From the NCBI GenBank assembly GCA_035560555.1, contig DATMZF010000058.1, forward strand, positions 1-64,000: a stretch of 64,000 bases of DNA, given 5' to 3'. Source of the DNA: UBA11090 sp035560555 (GTDB lineage Bacteria > Spirochaetota > Spirochaetia > Treponematales > Rectinemataceae). This document shows positions 15,586 to 24,886 of the stretch, piece after piece; the stretch's first letter is position 1; every line of letters begins with the position of its first letter. Under the pieces are notes generated by a model. That model was not told the DNA's origin. It did no database searches and was given only the letters and a program-made list of their open reading frames with translations. The position numbers and the translations under genes are program-made.

Positions 15586-16800
15586 TTATTTTACTTGACC
15601 CCCTACAATCGACAGGCGGGTAACCAGGGCGGCGAAGATGAGGGAACCGGCGGCGCCCCCCAGTTGGACCGCGAGCGAGGCGAGCGACAACATCGAGGAT
15701 CGCCTCTCCTCGGGAATCTCCGCGTTGAAGACGGTGTTTTCCGGAACGTTGGCCATGCCGTTGAAGAGGAACATGGCGAGGTACAGGGCGGAGAAGGGAA
15801 GCATCGAATCTTGGGGCGCGAGCGCCAGAATCAGGGCTCCCGATACGATCCGCAAAAGAAAAATCGAGAAAAGATGGGAGATTTTGCGCCTCGAGAGAAG
15901 GGCGTTGATGAGGAGGACGCCCACCAGGGAAGCGGCGAAGTACCCGCAGTTCACGATGCCGAAAATCCATGTCTGCGAGTCGGAGCCGAGTATGTCCTTC
16001 AGGCGCGGCTGCCAGTAGACCTCTATCGCGGAAAAGGTGAAGCCCCAGAGACAGGCGCCGGCGATCATGAGCCCCAGGATCCTGCTCTTCCGGATGGTCC
16101 CGAAGGAATCGGTTACGTAGTCGACAAATCTGACGGAAGTTCCCGCGGACGGCTCATCCTTTTTCGACGTCAGCAAGGTCAGCGCCAGAAGAGCCAGGAG
16201 AATGACGATCTGCGCGACGAGGTTGCCGTCGTAGCGGTTGGACGTCGGCCATAGCTTCTCCCACAGCATGGGGATGAGGCCGCCCAGGAGGGCGCCCGTC
16301 GCGAGGCCGATCGTCTCGCCGGCGCTCATGGCGCTCATCAGTTTATGAAGCTTGTCCTTTCCGTGGTCCCTCATGTAGTCGTGGATGTAGACGGCTTCTA
16401 TGGAGCCCGAGGAAAAGGCCCTCGAAACGGCGTACAGGGCGAAGCCGGCGAGGACGGCCGTGAAGCTGGCGGCCCCTATGAGGACGATGCGGGCCGCCAG
16501 GGAAAAGGCTATGGATATGATATAGATGCGTTTCCTGCCGATCATGTCCGAGAGTATGCCGCTGGGGAATTCCAGGACGACGACGATGATGGAGGTGATG
16601 GCTCCGATGATGCCGAGGTTTTCGATCGACAAGCCCTTGGACAGGATCATGAGGCTCATCACGGTTGTCATGATTCCCGTGACCATCCAGTGAAGGAATC
16701 TGTTCATGAAGGGAAGTAACACCGCAACCCCCGGCGTGGCGCTCGTCTTTTCGTATCGCAATGGCAGGCGAATTATCGCCCAGGTATCGGTCCCGGTCAA
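15586..16800 (-). CDS. MFS transporter
   Basis: A 404-residue membrane protein with about 12 hydrophobic segments and the MFS loop-2 motif FPSGILSDMIGRKRIYI (about 79-95). MFS proteins move small solutes by proton coupling or exchange, and the substrate is not evident. It is the first host gene after the prophage, leftward, and ends normally with ...IVGGQVK and stop. The prophage end therefore does not visibly truncate it. It is divergent from the DapA-family gene. Confidence 0.85.
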   Translation of the reverse strand: MTGTDTWAIIRLPLRYEKTSATPGVAVLLPFMNRFLHWMVTGIMTTVMSLMILSKGLSIENLGIIGAITSIIVVVLEFPSGILSDMIGRKRIYIISIAFSLAARIVLIGAASFTAVLAGFALYAVSRAFSSGSIEAVYIHDYMRDHGKDKLHKLMSAMSAGETIGLATGALLGGLIPMLWEKLWPTSNRYDGNLVAQIVILLALLALTLLTSKKDEPSAGTSVRFVDYVTDSFGTIRKSRILGLMIAGACLWGFTFSAIEVYWQPRLKDILGSDSQTWIFGIVNCGYFAASLVGVLLINALLSRRKISHLFSIFLLRIVSGALILALAPQDSMLPFSALYLAMFLFNGMANVPENTVFNAEIPEERRSSMLSLASLAVQLGGAAGSLIFAALVTRLSIVGGQVK

Positions 16801-16901
16801 TGTGTCAGGATCAACTTGACGGCGCTTTCGGTCGGGTACTACAGTTGAAGGGTAGCGTGGGTTTGTGCGCTCTTTTGAAAGTTCAGCGCCAAGGAGAAGC
16901 C

Positions 16902-18047
16902 ATGGGAACCGAGAACGTGAGGGAAAGGCGCGCGGCTATAATTTCGACGCTCCATCCGGAGGGGATACCCTCCCTTTGGTGTCCGCCGATAACGCACTAC
17001 GGCGCGAAAGGCGGGATCGACGCCGCCAGATCCGAGGCCCATCTCGGGCGAATCATCCCCAGCGCTCCCTGCCTCCTCATACCGGGCTCCACCGGCGACG
17101 GCTGGGAAATGGGCGAAGCCGAGACCGAGGCGCTGCTCCGGTGCCTGTTTCCCATCGTCGCCTCGCTGGGCGGGAAGGTGCTCGTCGGCGCCCTCCACCC
17201 GAATGAGGCGGCGGCCAAACGAGCGATGGAGACGAGGATGAACCTGGCTCTCGATGTGGCTGGCGAGGGAATCCGCGCCGAAAGCCTGCTCGGCGATCCC
17301 GAAAAGGCCGCCGCCGCGTGCGCGAAGGCGGGGATAGCCGGTTTCGCCGTCTGCGCGCCCGCGGGGATCGATCTTTCCCAGGGGCAAATACTCGCCGCGC
17401 TCTCCGACGTGCTCGACATGGGTCTGCCCACCGCCGTCTATCAGCTTCCCCAGGTGACGAAGAACGAGATAGAGCCCGAAACTTTCGCGCTCCTCCTGTC
17501 CCGATATCCCAACCTCTATCTTTTTAAGGATACGAGCGGTCTCGACCAGGTGGCCTTGGCCGACATCGACAGAGGCGGTGTCTTCTTCGCGCGCGGCGCC
17601 GAGGGGGACTATTCGCGCTGGATATCCAGGTCCGGCAATCCCGAAGGCTCAGCCGCCGAACATCGCTACGACGGATTTCTCTTGAGTTCGGCCAACGTTT
17701 TCGCCGTGGACCTGGCCGAGATGATCCTCGCGCTGCACAGCGGCGAAGAGGCCAAGGCCAACCAGATTTCCGGCAGAATCGACCGCGTGGTGAAGGCGGT
17801 ATTCGCCGAAGCCGCCAAACTGCCGTACGGGAACGCTTTTAGCAACGCCAACCGCGCCCTAGACTGGGTGATGACGGGCGGAACCGTCCCGCGGCAACTT
17901 TCCGGGCTTTCCGCGCCGATCGTACCGGCGGAATCCATCTTCATCGAAGCTCCCAGGACGCATTGCGGCGAAAAGCTCCCCGTCTTCTTCCTTCGTTTCG
18001 CCGCCAGGGCCCTGGCCTCGGAAGGCTATGTGATGATCGGTTTTTAG
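16902..18047 (+). CDS. DapA/NanA-family aldolase (dihydrodipicolinate synthase-like)
   Basis: A 381-residue class I aldolase of the DHDPS/N-acetylneuraminate lyase superfamily. Visible landmarks are GSTGDGWEM (cf. GTTGE), the tyrosine region AVYQLPQVT and the Schiff-base lysine in LYLFKDTSGLDQ. At 381 residues it is longer than DapA (~290), with extra sequence at the C-terminus, so a sugar-acid or hydroxyproline-type aldolase is as likely as lysine biosynthesis. The ATG at 16902 has AAGGAGA upstream. MFS genes on both sides hint at uptake and breakdown of a compound. Confidence 0.75.
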   Translation: MGTENVRERRAAIISTLHPEGIPSLWCPPITHYGAKGGIDAARSEAHLGRIIPSAPCLLIPGSTGDGWEMGEAETEALLRCLFPIVASLGGKVLVGALHPNEAAAKRAMETRMNLALDVAGEGIRAESLLGDPEKAAAACAKAGIAGFAVCAPAGIDLSQGQILAALSDVLDMGLPTAVYQLPQVTKNEIEPETFALLLSRYPNLYLFKDTSGLDQVALADIDRGGVFFARGAEGDYSRWISRSGNPEGSAAEHRYDGFLLSSANVFAVDLAEMILALHSGEEAKANQISGRIDRVVKAVFAEAAKLPYGNAFSNANRALDWVMTGGTVPRQLSGLSAPIVPAESIFIEAPRTHCGEKLPVFFLRFAARALASEGYVMIGF

Positions 18048-18103
18048 CTTGGCGCTTCGACAGGGTTTCCAGGACGCGCGAAAATCGTTATATTCCCAGG
18101 ACA

Positions 18104-19330
18104 ATGGATAAAGAGTGGAAAAAAAATCTGACGCTTTTTCTCGGCAGTCAGGCGATTTCTATTTTCGGATCGATGCTGGTTCAGTACGCGATCATGTGGC
18201 ATATCACGCTCACCGCCAATTCGGGTTCGGTCCAGACGCTCTACATCATCTGTGGCATCCTGCCCACGTTCTTCATCTCGCCCTTCGCCGGCGTGTGGGC
18301 GGACCGCCACGATCGCAGGAAACTCATCATGCTCTCCGACTCGATGATCGCCGCAACGACCCTCATCGTCGCGATCGTCTTCCTGCTGGGAGGGAAAAAG
18401 AGTCTCCCGCTTCTCCTTTTAGCCTCGGCGGTGCGCGCTGTGGGGCAGGGAATCCAGACGCCTTCGGTGGGCGCCTTCCTTCCCCAACTCGTACCCCAGG
18501 AACATCTCACGAAGGCCAACGCCTTCGCTTCCACCATCCAGTCCATCATCATGCTGGCCTCGCCGCTTCTCAGCGCCGCTCTCCTGTCTTTCGCTTCCAT
18601 CGAGGCTATTTTCTTCGTCGATGTCGCGACGGCCACCATCGCCGTATCCATACTCGGCTTTTTCCTCAAGGTGCCGCCCCATAAGCGCGCGACCGAAAAG
18701 ATCGAGCTGAGCTATTTCCACGACCTCCGCGAGGGATTTTCCTATATCGGCTCCCACACGTACCTGAGATCATTCTTCATTTTCTGCGCGATGTTCTTCT
18801 TCTTCGCGGCTCCGGTCGCCTTCCTCACTCCTCTTCAGGTGACGCGGTCCTTCGGCGGCGATGTGTGGCGTCTCACCGCCATCGAAATCTGCTTTTCCCT
18901 CGGTATGATGGGGGGAGGCTTGTTCATGGGCATCTGGGGTGGGCTCAAGAACAGGGTCCGCACCATGGCCCTCTCCAGTTTCCTCACGGGCATCTTCACC
19001 ATCGTTCTCGGCGTCGTTCCCGTTTTCTGGATATACCTTCTCTTCATGGGGTTGGTAGGCGTTTCCATGCCCATCTTCAATACGCCCGCCACCGTGCTTC
19101 TCCAGGAGAAAGTGGAGCCCTATTCCCTCGGTCGCGTCTTCGGTGTCATGGGGATGATCTCCAGCGTCATGATGCCGGTGGGGATGTTGCTTTTCGGACC
19201 CATCGCCGACGCGGTGAGGATAGAGTGGCTGCTGGTGGGCAGCGGCGCCGTCATAGCCCTTCTCGGCTTCTTTCTCGTGGGAAATAAGACCCTGGTGGCC
19301 CATGGGGAGGTCGGTCCCAGGCTCGATTGA
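18104..19330 (+). CDS. MFS transporter (MFS_3, drug-efflux type)
   Basis: A 408-residue protein with about 12 membrane segments and the motif FAGVWADRHDRRKLI (about 62-76). It resembles the TMS5/MefA-type MFS_3 group (IFGSMLVQYAIMWHITL near the start), usually linked to macrolide or siderophore efflux. Start codon 18104 lacks a Shine-Dalgarno sequence, and TATATT lies just upstream (18089-18094), so a near-leaderless mRNA is possible. The 3' end overlaps the leftward GNAT gene by 80 bases. Confidence 0.82.
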   Translation: MDKEWKKNLTLFLGSQAISIFGSMLVQYAIMWHITLTANSGSVQTLYIICGILPTFFISPFAGVWADRHDRRKLIMLSDSMIAATTLIVAIVFLLGGKKSLPLLLLASAVRAVGQGIQTPSVGAFLPQLVPQEHLTKANAFASTIQSIIMLASPLLSAALLSFASIEAIFFVDVATATIAVSILGFFLKVPPHKRATEKIELSYFHDLREGFSYIGSHTYLRSFFIFCAMFFFFAAPVAFLTPLQVTRSFGGDVWRLTAIEICFSLGMMGGGLFMGIWGGLKNRVRTMALSSFLTGIFTIVLGVVPVFWIYLLFMGLVGVSMPIFNTPATVLLQEKVEPYSLGRVFGVMGMISSVMMPVGMLLFGPIADAVRIEWLLVGSGAVIALLGFFLVGNKTLVAHGEVGPRLD

Positions 19331-20276
19331 CCTCGATCCTCGCGAGAGCTTCCGGATCGGCCACCAGGCAGTCCATGGCCTTCTCTATGACAAAGCCCTC
19401 GGCCATATAGAGAGCGAGGGCGCTGTTGTTGCTGGCGTTCACCGAGAGGCGCGCCGACCGGAATCCCTTGTCGGCGCCGAAGCGGATGGCGCTTCTCATG
19501 AGCGCTCTCCCGAGCCCCCTATGCCGATACCCCCTATCCAACGACAAGGCGCCTATGTACATAGAGCCTTCCTCCTCGTCGCGCTCGCTGTAAGCCGTCC
19601 CGCAAGCTTCTCCTGCCGGATCTATGAGAAGCATGGCGCCGCCTTCCAGCGCTTCGTCGTCGCCGAGCCTTTCAAGCCAATCCTCCACCCTCGAGTCGGC
19701 GGAGCCGGTCACCTCGCGGAAATTGCGGTTCCTCACCGTGACGAAATCGAAGAGGGCGTGCTTGTCCGTTCGCAGCAGGGCTCTCACCCTAAAGCCCTGC
19801 GGGAATCCGGGCTCGCCGCAGTCCATATCGTCGCGGCGCATGGCGCAGGCTATCCGTTCCATGACGAAGCCCGATTCGAGAAGGAATTCCCCGAGAAAGG
19901 GCAGGCCGGAGGGAAGGAAGAGGAAAAGGCTCAAGGAGTGTTTCGGAGGGGTCGGGTCGGCGGCCCTCACGGCCCTGGCGGCGGCCGATAGGAGGGCGCC
20001 GTAGGCTTGTCGTTTCCCGGCGATGTCGTTGAGCGATGCGTGAAGAATCGCCACCCTGATTCTGCCCGATGCGATCATCGAGGGCGAGAGCATGAGCGAG
20101 AGGGCGGCCACGATGGCTCCCCGTTCGTCGCGGAGGATGAAGCTGGGCTGTTCGCGTTTCCCCGCGAATTCGGCGCCGGGGATGAAGGATTCATCGTGTT
20201 CGCGTCCGTGGCGGGCGCAGTATTTCAGGAAATCCGCCTTGTTTCCCGCGCCGAACGGCTCCAATCGGAAATTCAT
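19251..20276 (-). CDS. GNAT-family N-acetyltransferase
   Basis: A 341-residue acetyltransferase. The C-terminal GNAT domain shows the acetyl-CoA motif A region SLDRGYRHRGLGRALMRSAIRFG followed by ARLSVNASNNSALALYMAEGFVI. The N-terminal ~190 residues are probably a second, degenerate GNAT repeat. The substrate is unknown. The ATG at 20276 begins MNFRLEPFG; longer upstream starts add unrelated sequence. The 3' end overlaps the preceding MFS gene tail-to-tail by 80 bases. Confidence 0.75.
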   Translation of the reverse strand: MNFRLEPFGAGNKADFLKYCARHGREHDESFIPGAEFAGKREQPSFILRDERGAIVAALSLMLSPSMIASGRIRVAILHASLNDIAGKRQAYGALLSAAARAVRAADPTPPKHSLSLFLFLPSGLPFLGEFLLESGFVMERIACAMRRDDMDCGEPGFPQGFRVRALLRTDKHALFDFVTVRNRNFREVTGSADSRVEDWLERLGDDEALEGGAMLLIDPAGEACGTAYSERDEEEGSMYIGALSLDRGYRHRGLGRALMRSAIRFGADKGFRSARLSVNASNNSALALYMAEGFVIEKAMDCLVADPEALARIEVNRAWDRPPHGPPGSYFPRERSREGL

Positions 20277-20292
20277 GCTACGGATAGTACCA

Positions 20293-21231
20293 TCACTTTT
20301 CGGGGAAATGAACACTGAAATGTCGCAGGACCCTGAGCGCCCGCAGCGTATTCCATTTGCCTTCCGCCCCATTCCTCTCGACGACGAAGTAGGTCTTGCC
20401 AGCCTGGGAGGCGGCCTTCCATCTGCCGTTTTTGCCACCGGCCTTCAGCACGACATCGAGGGCTTCGCCCATCCTTCCATCAAAAGGAATGTCGAAGGTA
20501 TCGAACAGGTCCAGGCACCTCAGTATGTCGTATTTCCAGCGTACGGGAAAACTGAACTTGTAGAACTCGTCCTTTATGACCTCGCCGCTCCGCTCCGACC
20601 TGCAAAGCCTGTGGCGCAGGATGAATTCGACCCCTCCGGCGATGGCGGCCTCCACCTCGCTTTTCCTGCGCTCGTCCCCTCCGCGAAGACAGGTCCCGAG
20701 GCCTTCTATGACGCTTATGGTCGTGTGCAGGGAGCTGTGGCGCGCCCCGTGAAAATATTCGCAGTTCCAGCCTCCGTCGGCCATCCGGACTCTCAACAGG
20801 TAATCTATTATTTCCTTCACGGCCTCGCTCCCAATGCCGAAATAGCCGGCGATGGTCAGGATCATGCCGTTGACGCAGACATCGCTGAATTCCACCGTTT
20901 TCGCGTAGTTGATGCCTCCATCGAGCCCTCTGGGGTAGGATAGAAGCATCATGGCCGACTCCCTGCAGGCTTCGAGATCGCCCGGCGCGGCGAGCTGGGT
21001 CAGTTCATAGAGAACATAGTGGGTGCATGTCCATTTGGGACTGTAGACTCCGCCGCCCCAATGGCCGCCGGCCTTCCTCTCGTCGAGCAGGGCTTTGGCC
21101 CAACCGCGCGAAGGAATCTGGCGCCGCAGCCTTTCGAGTTCCGCAGCCGGTTCGGAGAGAAGATCCCGGCGCACTTGATACTCGAGAGCGGGATCGGCGT
21201 CGCGCAAAAGCCAACGTATCGTCTCATCCAT
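20293..21231 (-). CDS. Prenyltransferase/squalene-oxidase-repeat-like protein
   Basis: A 312-residue helical protein with alpha-toroid-type repeats: DGGINYAKTVEFSDVCVNGMILTIAGYFG and VRMADGGWNCEYFHG carry the G-G-W/N motif seen in terpenoid-cyclase folds. TYFVVERNGAEGKWNTLRALRVLRHF at the end is another repeat. Stand-alone members have no assigned reaction. There is no signal peptide. It is 16 bases upstream of the GNAT gene and probably in the same operon. Confidence 0.6.
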   Translation of the reverse strand: MDETIRWLLRDADPALEYQVRRDLLSEPAAELERLRRQIPSRGWAKALLDERKAGGHWGGGVYSPKWTCTHYVLYELTQLAAPGDLEACRESAMMLLSYPRGLDGGINYAKTVEFSDVCVNGMILTIAGYFGIGSEAVKEIIDYLLRVRMADGGWNCEYFHGARHSSLHTTISVIEGLGTCLRGGDERRKSEVEAAIAGGVEFILRHRLCRSERSGEVIKDEFYKFSFPVRWKYDILRCLDLFDTFDIPFDGRMGEALDVVLKAGGKNGRWKAASQAGKTYFVVERNGAEGKWNTLRALRVLRHFSVHFPEK

Positions 21232-21366
21232 ATCCAGGTTCACATCCTGACTCAAGGATAGGCCACTTCGCCGCTTTGTCAATTGAGGGATCGAGCAACT
21301 TGCCTGCGGCTGGTCCCCTCATTAGATTTGTCTGGTACGAACAAAGTCAGGAGGATTTCCGACACA

Positions 21367-21684
21367 ATGAAAAACGCGAAAAAAAATCCGATTCGCCGGA
21401 TGGCCGCTCTCATCGCTCTTGTAGCCGTCGCCCTTCTTTTCAGCTCTTGTCTGCCGGGCGACGGAAGGAACAGCGTTGAAAAGCCAGCCAACTTTCTGAT
21501 GGGCATATGGCATGGCTGGATCGCCCCCATCTCCGTGGTCGTGGGAATTTTCAACGGCAAAATCCGCGTCTATGAGGTGAACAACAGCGGTTGGTGGTAT
21601 GACTTGGGCTTCTATATGGCCATCATTTCTGGATTCGGCGGCATCACGCTGTCCAGGAAGGCGAGGAGAGAAAGACATACCTGA
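21367..21684 (+). CDS. Small membrane lipoprotein
   Basis: A 105-residue protein with a lipobox-like LLFSSC after a hydrophobic stretch (AALIALVAVALLFSSC). A second membrane segment lies near residue 85 (FYMAIISGFGGITLS). GIWHGWIAPISVVVGIF and VYEVNNSGWWYDLGFY are conserved-looking features of short proteins often annotated as hypothetical in Gram-negative bacteria. AGGAGG precedes the ATG. Function unknown. Confidence 0.65.
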   Translation: MKNAKKNPIRRMAALIALVAVALLFSSCLPGDGRNSVEKPANFLMGIWHGWIAPISVVVGIFNGKIRVYEVNNSGWWYDLGFYMAIISGFGGITLSRKARRERHT

Positions 21685-21710
21685 ACGCGGGCCATGGGCG
21701 ATGATCCGGC

Positions 21711-22385
21711 CTATCCCGCGACGATGACGGACAAATCCGTGAATTTCGCGCAATAACGGATTTCGAGAATGTTGCGCGCCAGGTCGAAGACGGGGACGCG
21801 GGCTTTGGCTATGACGCCCGAGTCGGAGCTGCAGACGACATCGCTCAACGAAGAGGCGACGAAATTGTCGGCGTCGGGGACTAGAATGGCGTCGCCGGCT
21901 ATACCCCTCGACGCCAAGGCTCTCCGCAGCGCTCCCGCGTGATCGGCGCTCCGGGAAATGGGTGCGTCGAGGTAGATCACCGCCTCCGCGGTTCCCAACA
22001 GGCATACATTCGCGCAGAGTTCCTCAATGGCCTCGAAAAACTGTGCCGTATCGGCGATCCGCCCGTGCGCTCCTCCGGCGTCCCGCAAAAAACCATCGGT
22101 CGAGACGAACAGCGGATGCCCCCGGAGGTAGTTGATGATCGTGAAGAGAACGTTGTACCCATCCACGGCTATCCGGGCTCCCGCGGGGAGGAAAGCGGTC
22201 CGCCGCTCCGCGTTGGCGCGCGACAGATCGCCTGGCAATACTCCTCTGAAGAGCGCGACACGCTCTTCCTTGTCCAAGCGATAGCGGTCGCCCACGAGCT
22301 TGATGCTCGCCTCTATCGGATAGCGCTTGTCCAGAAGCAGCCGATAGTCGCGCGCCGCTTCGCGAAAATCCTCGGTAAAAATCAT
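21711..22385 (-). CDS. DUF434 domain protein
   Basis: A 224-residue protein with the DUF434 N-terminal block (RDYRLLLDKRYPIEASIKLVGDRYRLDKEERVALFRGV) and a PIN-like second half (ARIAVDGYNVLFTIINYLRG; FLRDAGGAHGRI). Acidic residues at DGYN and DADNF suggest a metal-dependent nuclease fold, but activity is not shown for the family. It stands alone, 43 bases from the esterase gene. Confidence 0.75.
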   Translation of the reverse strand: MIFTEDFREAARDYRLLLDKRYPIEASIKLVGDRYRLDKEERVALFRGVLPGDLSRANAERRTAFLPAGARIAVDGYNVLFTIINYLRGHPLFVSTDGFLRDAGGAHGRIADTAQFFEAIEELCANVCLLGTAEAVIYLDAPISRSADHAGALRRALASRGIAGDAILVPDADNFVASSLSDVVCSSDSGVIAKARVPVFDLARNILEIRYCAKFTDLSVIVAG

Positions 22386-22428
22386 CTGCCTGCGCCTCGA
22401 GGCTCTGATGCCCGACGGAAAATCCGGT

Positions 22429-24150
22429 TCATTCGAGAAGCGGCAGGACCTTCTGAAGCTTTTCCTTGAACGAATCGGAACCTTCGGTCGCGATATCCAG
22501 GAGCACCGCGCTTTTCAGCGTCCGGCCTTCCTCGGTACGTATTTTGGCCTCCAGCGAATCCGCGGTCAATACCAGGAAGGAAGGCTGGGCTTCCCCGGCA
22601 TCCCAGGCCTTCCAGTAGGGCAATTCCCCCGTCGCGCCGAAGCCCTCGCCGTTCGGATTCCCCGTCCGGACGAAGTTGGCGAGATAGGATCCGATCTTCG
22701 TCTGAAGATCCAGGCGGCCTTTGTCGTTCGCCATGGGGGAAAAGGGCAGAAAAAATATATTCCCGTAGATCGAATCGGTCTGGAGGAAAAAGGATACTTC
22801 GATGGCGTGCGCGGCGCCGAGCTGGGCTCCAAGCCTCTTTCCCATAACGCTGTTGCCGTCCTTGTCGGGGGCTCCCCAGTCGAAACGGTAAACGTATACC
22901 TTTCGCTCGGCGCCGAGCGAGTCGAGGGCGTCGGCCACAGCGTCCGCGCCCTCGGCCTTCCAGGCGGCTGTAGTGGCGTCGGCCAGCTTCTGGTAGTCCG
23001 GATTCCTGTGGCTTTGCCCCTGGAGCGAGAGGAAAAGCTTCGTTTCTTCCTTATTGGTCCCTACGATGAGGGGGACAGTGGAACTCCACGCGGGATCGGA
23101 GAGGCCGGCGAATCCTTGGGAGGGAAGCAACGTGCCGTCGAATATCGGATTGGGGAGAGATAGAATGCTCCCCGTCGTGGATTTTGAGAACTTGAGAAGT
23201 TCGCCGGGCTTCGCCTCTCTCAGCCATTTCGCCGTCCCTTGCGCGCCTAAGGAAGCCATGAACTCATTGGCTTCCTTTTCGGTGGCGGCCCTCTCCTGGA
23301 AGATGGCGAGTCTGCGGGCGAGATCCTCGGCGAATTCCTTCGCGTTCAATTTGGACTGGCGCGTATAGCCGCTTTCGGCCACGGCCTTGTGGAAAAGGCC
23401 TTTCGCCTTGGGCGCCATGAGCAGCGTGAATACATTGAGGGCGCCGGCCGACTCGCCGGCTATCGTCACGTTGCCTGGGTCGCCGCCGAAAGCGGCGATA
23501 TTGTCCCGCACCCACCCGAGCGCCGCGATGAGGTCCAGCGTGCCGAAATTCCCTGAATCCGTCTCGGGGTCGCCCGTATGCAGGGCCGGGTGCGCGAACC
23601 ATCCCAGGACATCGAGTCGGTAGTTCACCGAAACGAAGACGAGGTTCGCCGACGACGCCAGGGCGTGACCTCTGTAGTTTCGGCTGCCATCGGAGGATCC
23701 CGAGGTATTGGCCCCGCCATGGATCCAGACATAGACGGGGAGTTTCTTTTCCCCTGTCGCGGGCCGCCAGACGTTGAGAAAGAGACAATCCTCGGAGCCG
23801 GTGGCGAGGCCGGTCATGATGGAACGCTGGACAGGCTTCGCCCCGAAGCTCTTCGCCCTGCGGATGCCCCGCCAGGGTTCTGGGGGAAGAGGCTTTTGCC
23901 AGCGCAGATCCCCGATGGGAGGCGCCGCGTAAGGTATGCCGAGCCAGGCGTAGGTATTCGCCTTGTCTGACAGGCCCTCGAGAGCCCCGTACATGGTCCT
24001 GACCGTCGTGCCGCCCTCCCATTCGCCGGGAGAGAAGGTGGACGTCAGCGTCGGGGAGGGGACGCTCGCGCATGACATCAGGAAGATGAGCGTCGGGACG
24101 GCCAATAAGCTCGTGCCCGCGGCGATAGCGGTCGAATTTTTCTTAATCAT
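22429..24150 (-). CDS. Carboxylesterase family lipoprotein (para-nitrobenzyl esterase-like)
   Basis: A 573-residue type-B carboxylesterase. A signal with lipobox LIFLMSC implies membrane anchoring outside the cytoplasm. The oxyanion region YVWIHGGANTSGS and nucleophile elbow IAGESAGALNVF are intact. Partner acid and histidine should lie in NKEETKLF and GAAHAIEVSFF. The natural ester is unknown. I prefer the ATG at 24150: TTGTGA, a 17-base spacer and TACATT end six bases before it, suggesting leaderless expression. Upstream starts at 24177 or 24183 would add 9-11 residues. Confidence 0.85.
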   Translation of the reverse strand: MIKKNSTAIAAGTSLLAVPTLIFLMSCASVPSPTLTSTFSPGEWEGGTTVRTMYGALEGLSDKANTYAWLGIPYAAPPIGDLRWQKPLPPEPWRGIRRAKSFGAKPVQRSIMTGLATGSEDCLFLNVWRPATGEKKLPVYVWIHGGANTSGSSDGSRNYRGHALASSANLVFVSVNYRLDVLGWFAHPALHTGDPETDSGNFGTLDLIAALGWVRDNIAAFGGDPGNVTIAGESAGALNVFTLLMAPKAKGLFHKAVAESGYTRQSKLNAKEFAEDLARRLAIFQERAATEKEANEFMASLGAQGTAKWLREAKPGELLKFSKSTTGSILSLPNPIFDGTLLPSQGFAGLSDPAWSSTVPLIVGTNKEETKLFLSLQGQSHRNPDYQKLADATTAAWKAEGADAVADALDSLGAERKVYVYRFDWGAPDKDGNSVMGKRLGAQLGAAHAIEVSFFLQTDSIYGNIFFLPFSPMANDKGRLDLQTKIGSYLANFVRTGNPNGEGFGATGELPYWKAWDAGEAQPSFLVLTADSLEAKIRTEEGRTLKSAVLLDIATEGSDSFKEKLQKVLPLLE

Positions 24151-24256
24151 ATTATTAATGTATCGCCGCTTTCCCATTTTCACAAATTTCCGGGGATGTT
24201 TTCAGCGGCTGGGAATGCCGCCGAAAAATTGGCGGCTCGTCACGCGGGAAAGTTTC

Positions 24257-24286
24257 TTGACGCGGGGGGGATATGTCAATTAGACT
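24257..24286 (+). promoter_or_regulatory. Promoter upstream of tag
   Basis: TTGACG at 24257-24262 is followed at 18 bases by TAGACT (24281-24286), about 30 bases before the tag start codon. Confidence 0.5.
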
Positions 24287-24317
24287 GCCGTTTGATCGCC
24301 TCAGGAGGCAGTCCAGT

Positions 24318-24878
24318 ATGGAACGTTGTTCATGGTGCGGGACGGATCCTCTCTACCTCAGCTACCACGACGAGGAGTGGGGCTCGCCCGTGCACGACGA
24401 GCGCAGGCATTTCGAATTTCTCCTGCTCGAAACGATGCAGGCCGGCTTGTCCTGGTACACCATCCTGAGCAAGCGCGAGAATTTTCGGGCCGCGTTCGAC
24501 GGCTTCGATTGGAAGAAGATCCGCGACTATGGGGACGACAAAATCGCCGCGCTCATGGAAGACAAAGGCATAATCCGCAACAGGGCGAAAATTGTCGGCG
24601 CCATCAAGAACGCGGGGGCTTTCGCCCGCACGGCCGAGGAGTTTGGGTCTTTCGACGCGTATATCTGGTCGTGGACGGACGGGAAGCCCCTCGTCAACCG
24701 CTGGAAGACGTTGTCCGAAATACCCACGGTTTCCGAACTGTCGGACCGCGTCGCTGGCGACATGAAGAAGCGGGGATTTTCCTATGTCGGAAGCGTGACC
24801 ATCTATTCACATCTGCAGGCAATCGGCATAATCAACGATCATCTGACCAGCTGCTTTCGCTGGGCCAAGCTTCAGTGA
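24318..24878 (+). CDS. tag: DNA-3-methyladenine glycosylase I
   Basis: A 186-residue Tag enzyme that removes 3-methyladenine from alkylated DNA, starting base-excision repair. Diagnostic features are the N-terminal CSWCGTDPLYLSYHDEEWG and HFEFLLLETMQAGLSWYTILSKRENFRAAF. FSYVGSVTIYSHLQAIGIINDH follows, with C-terminal residues completing the zinc site. Length is typical. AGGAGG lies upstream. The GGDEF gene starts 8 bases after the stop, so they are likely one operon. Confidence 0.95.
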   Translation: MERCSWCGTDPLYLSYHDEEWGSPVHDERRHFEFLLLETMQAGLSWYTILSKRENFRAAFDGFDWKKIRDYGDDKIAALMEDKGIIRNRAKIVGAIKNAGAFARTAEEFGSFDAYIWSWTDGKPLVNRWKTLSEIPTVSELSDRVAGDMKKRGFSYVGSVTIYSHLQAIGIINDHLTSCFRWAKLQ

Positions 24879-24886
24879 GGTGAACA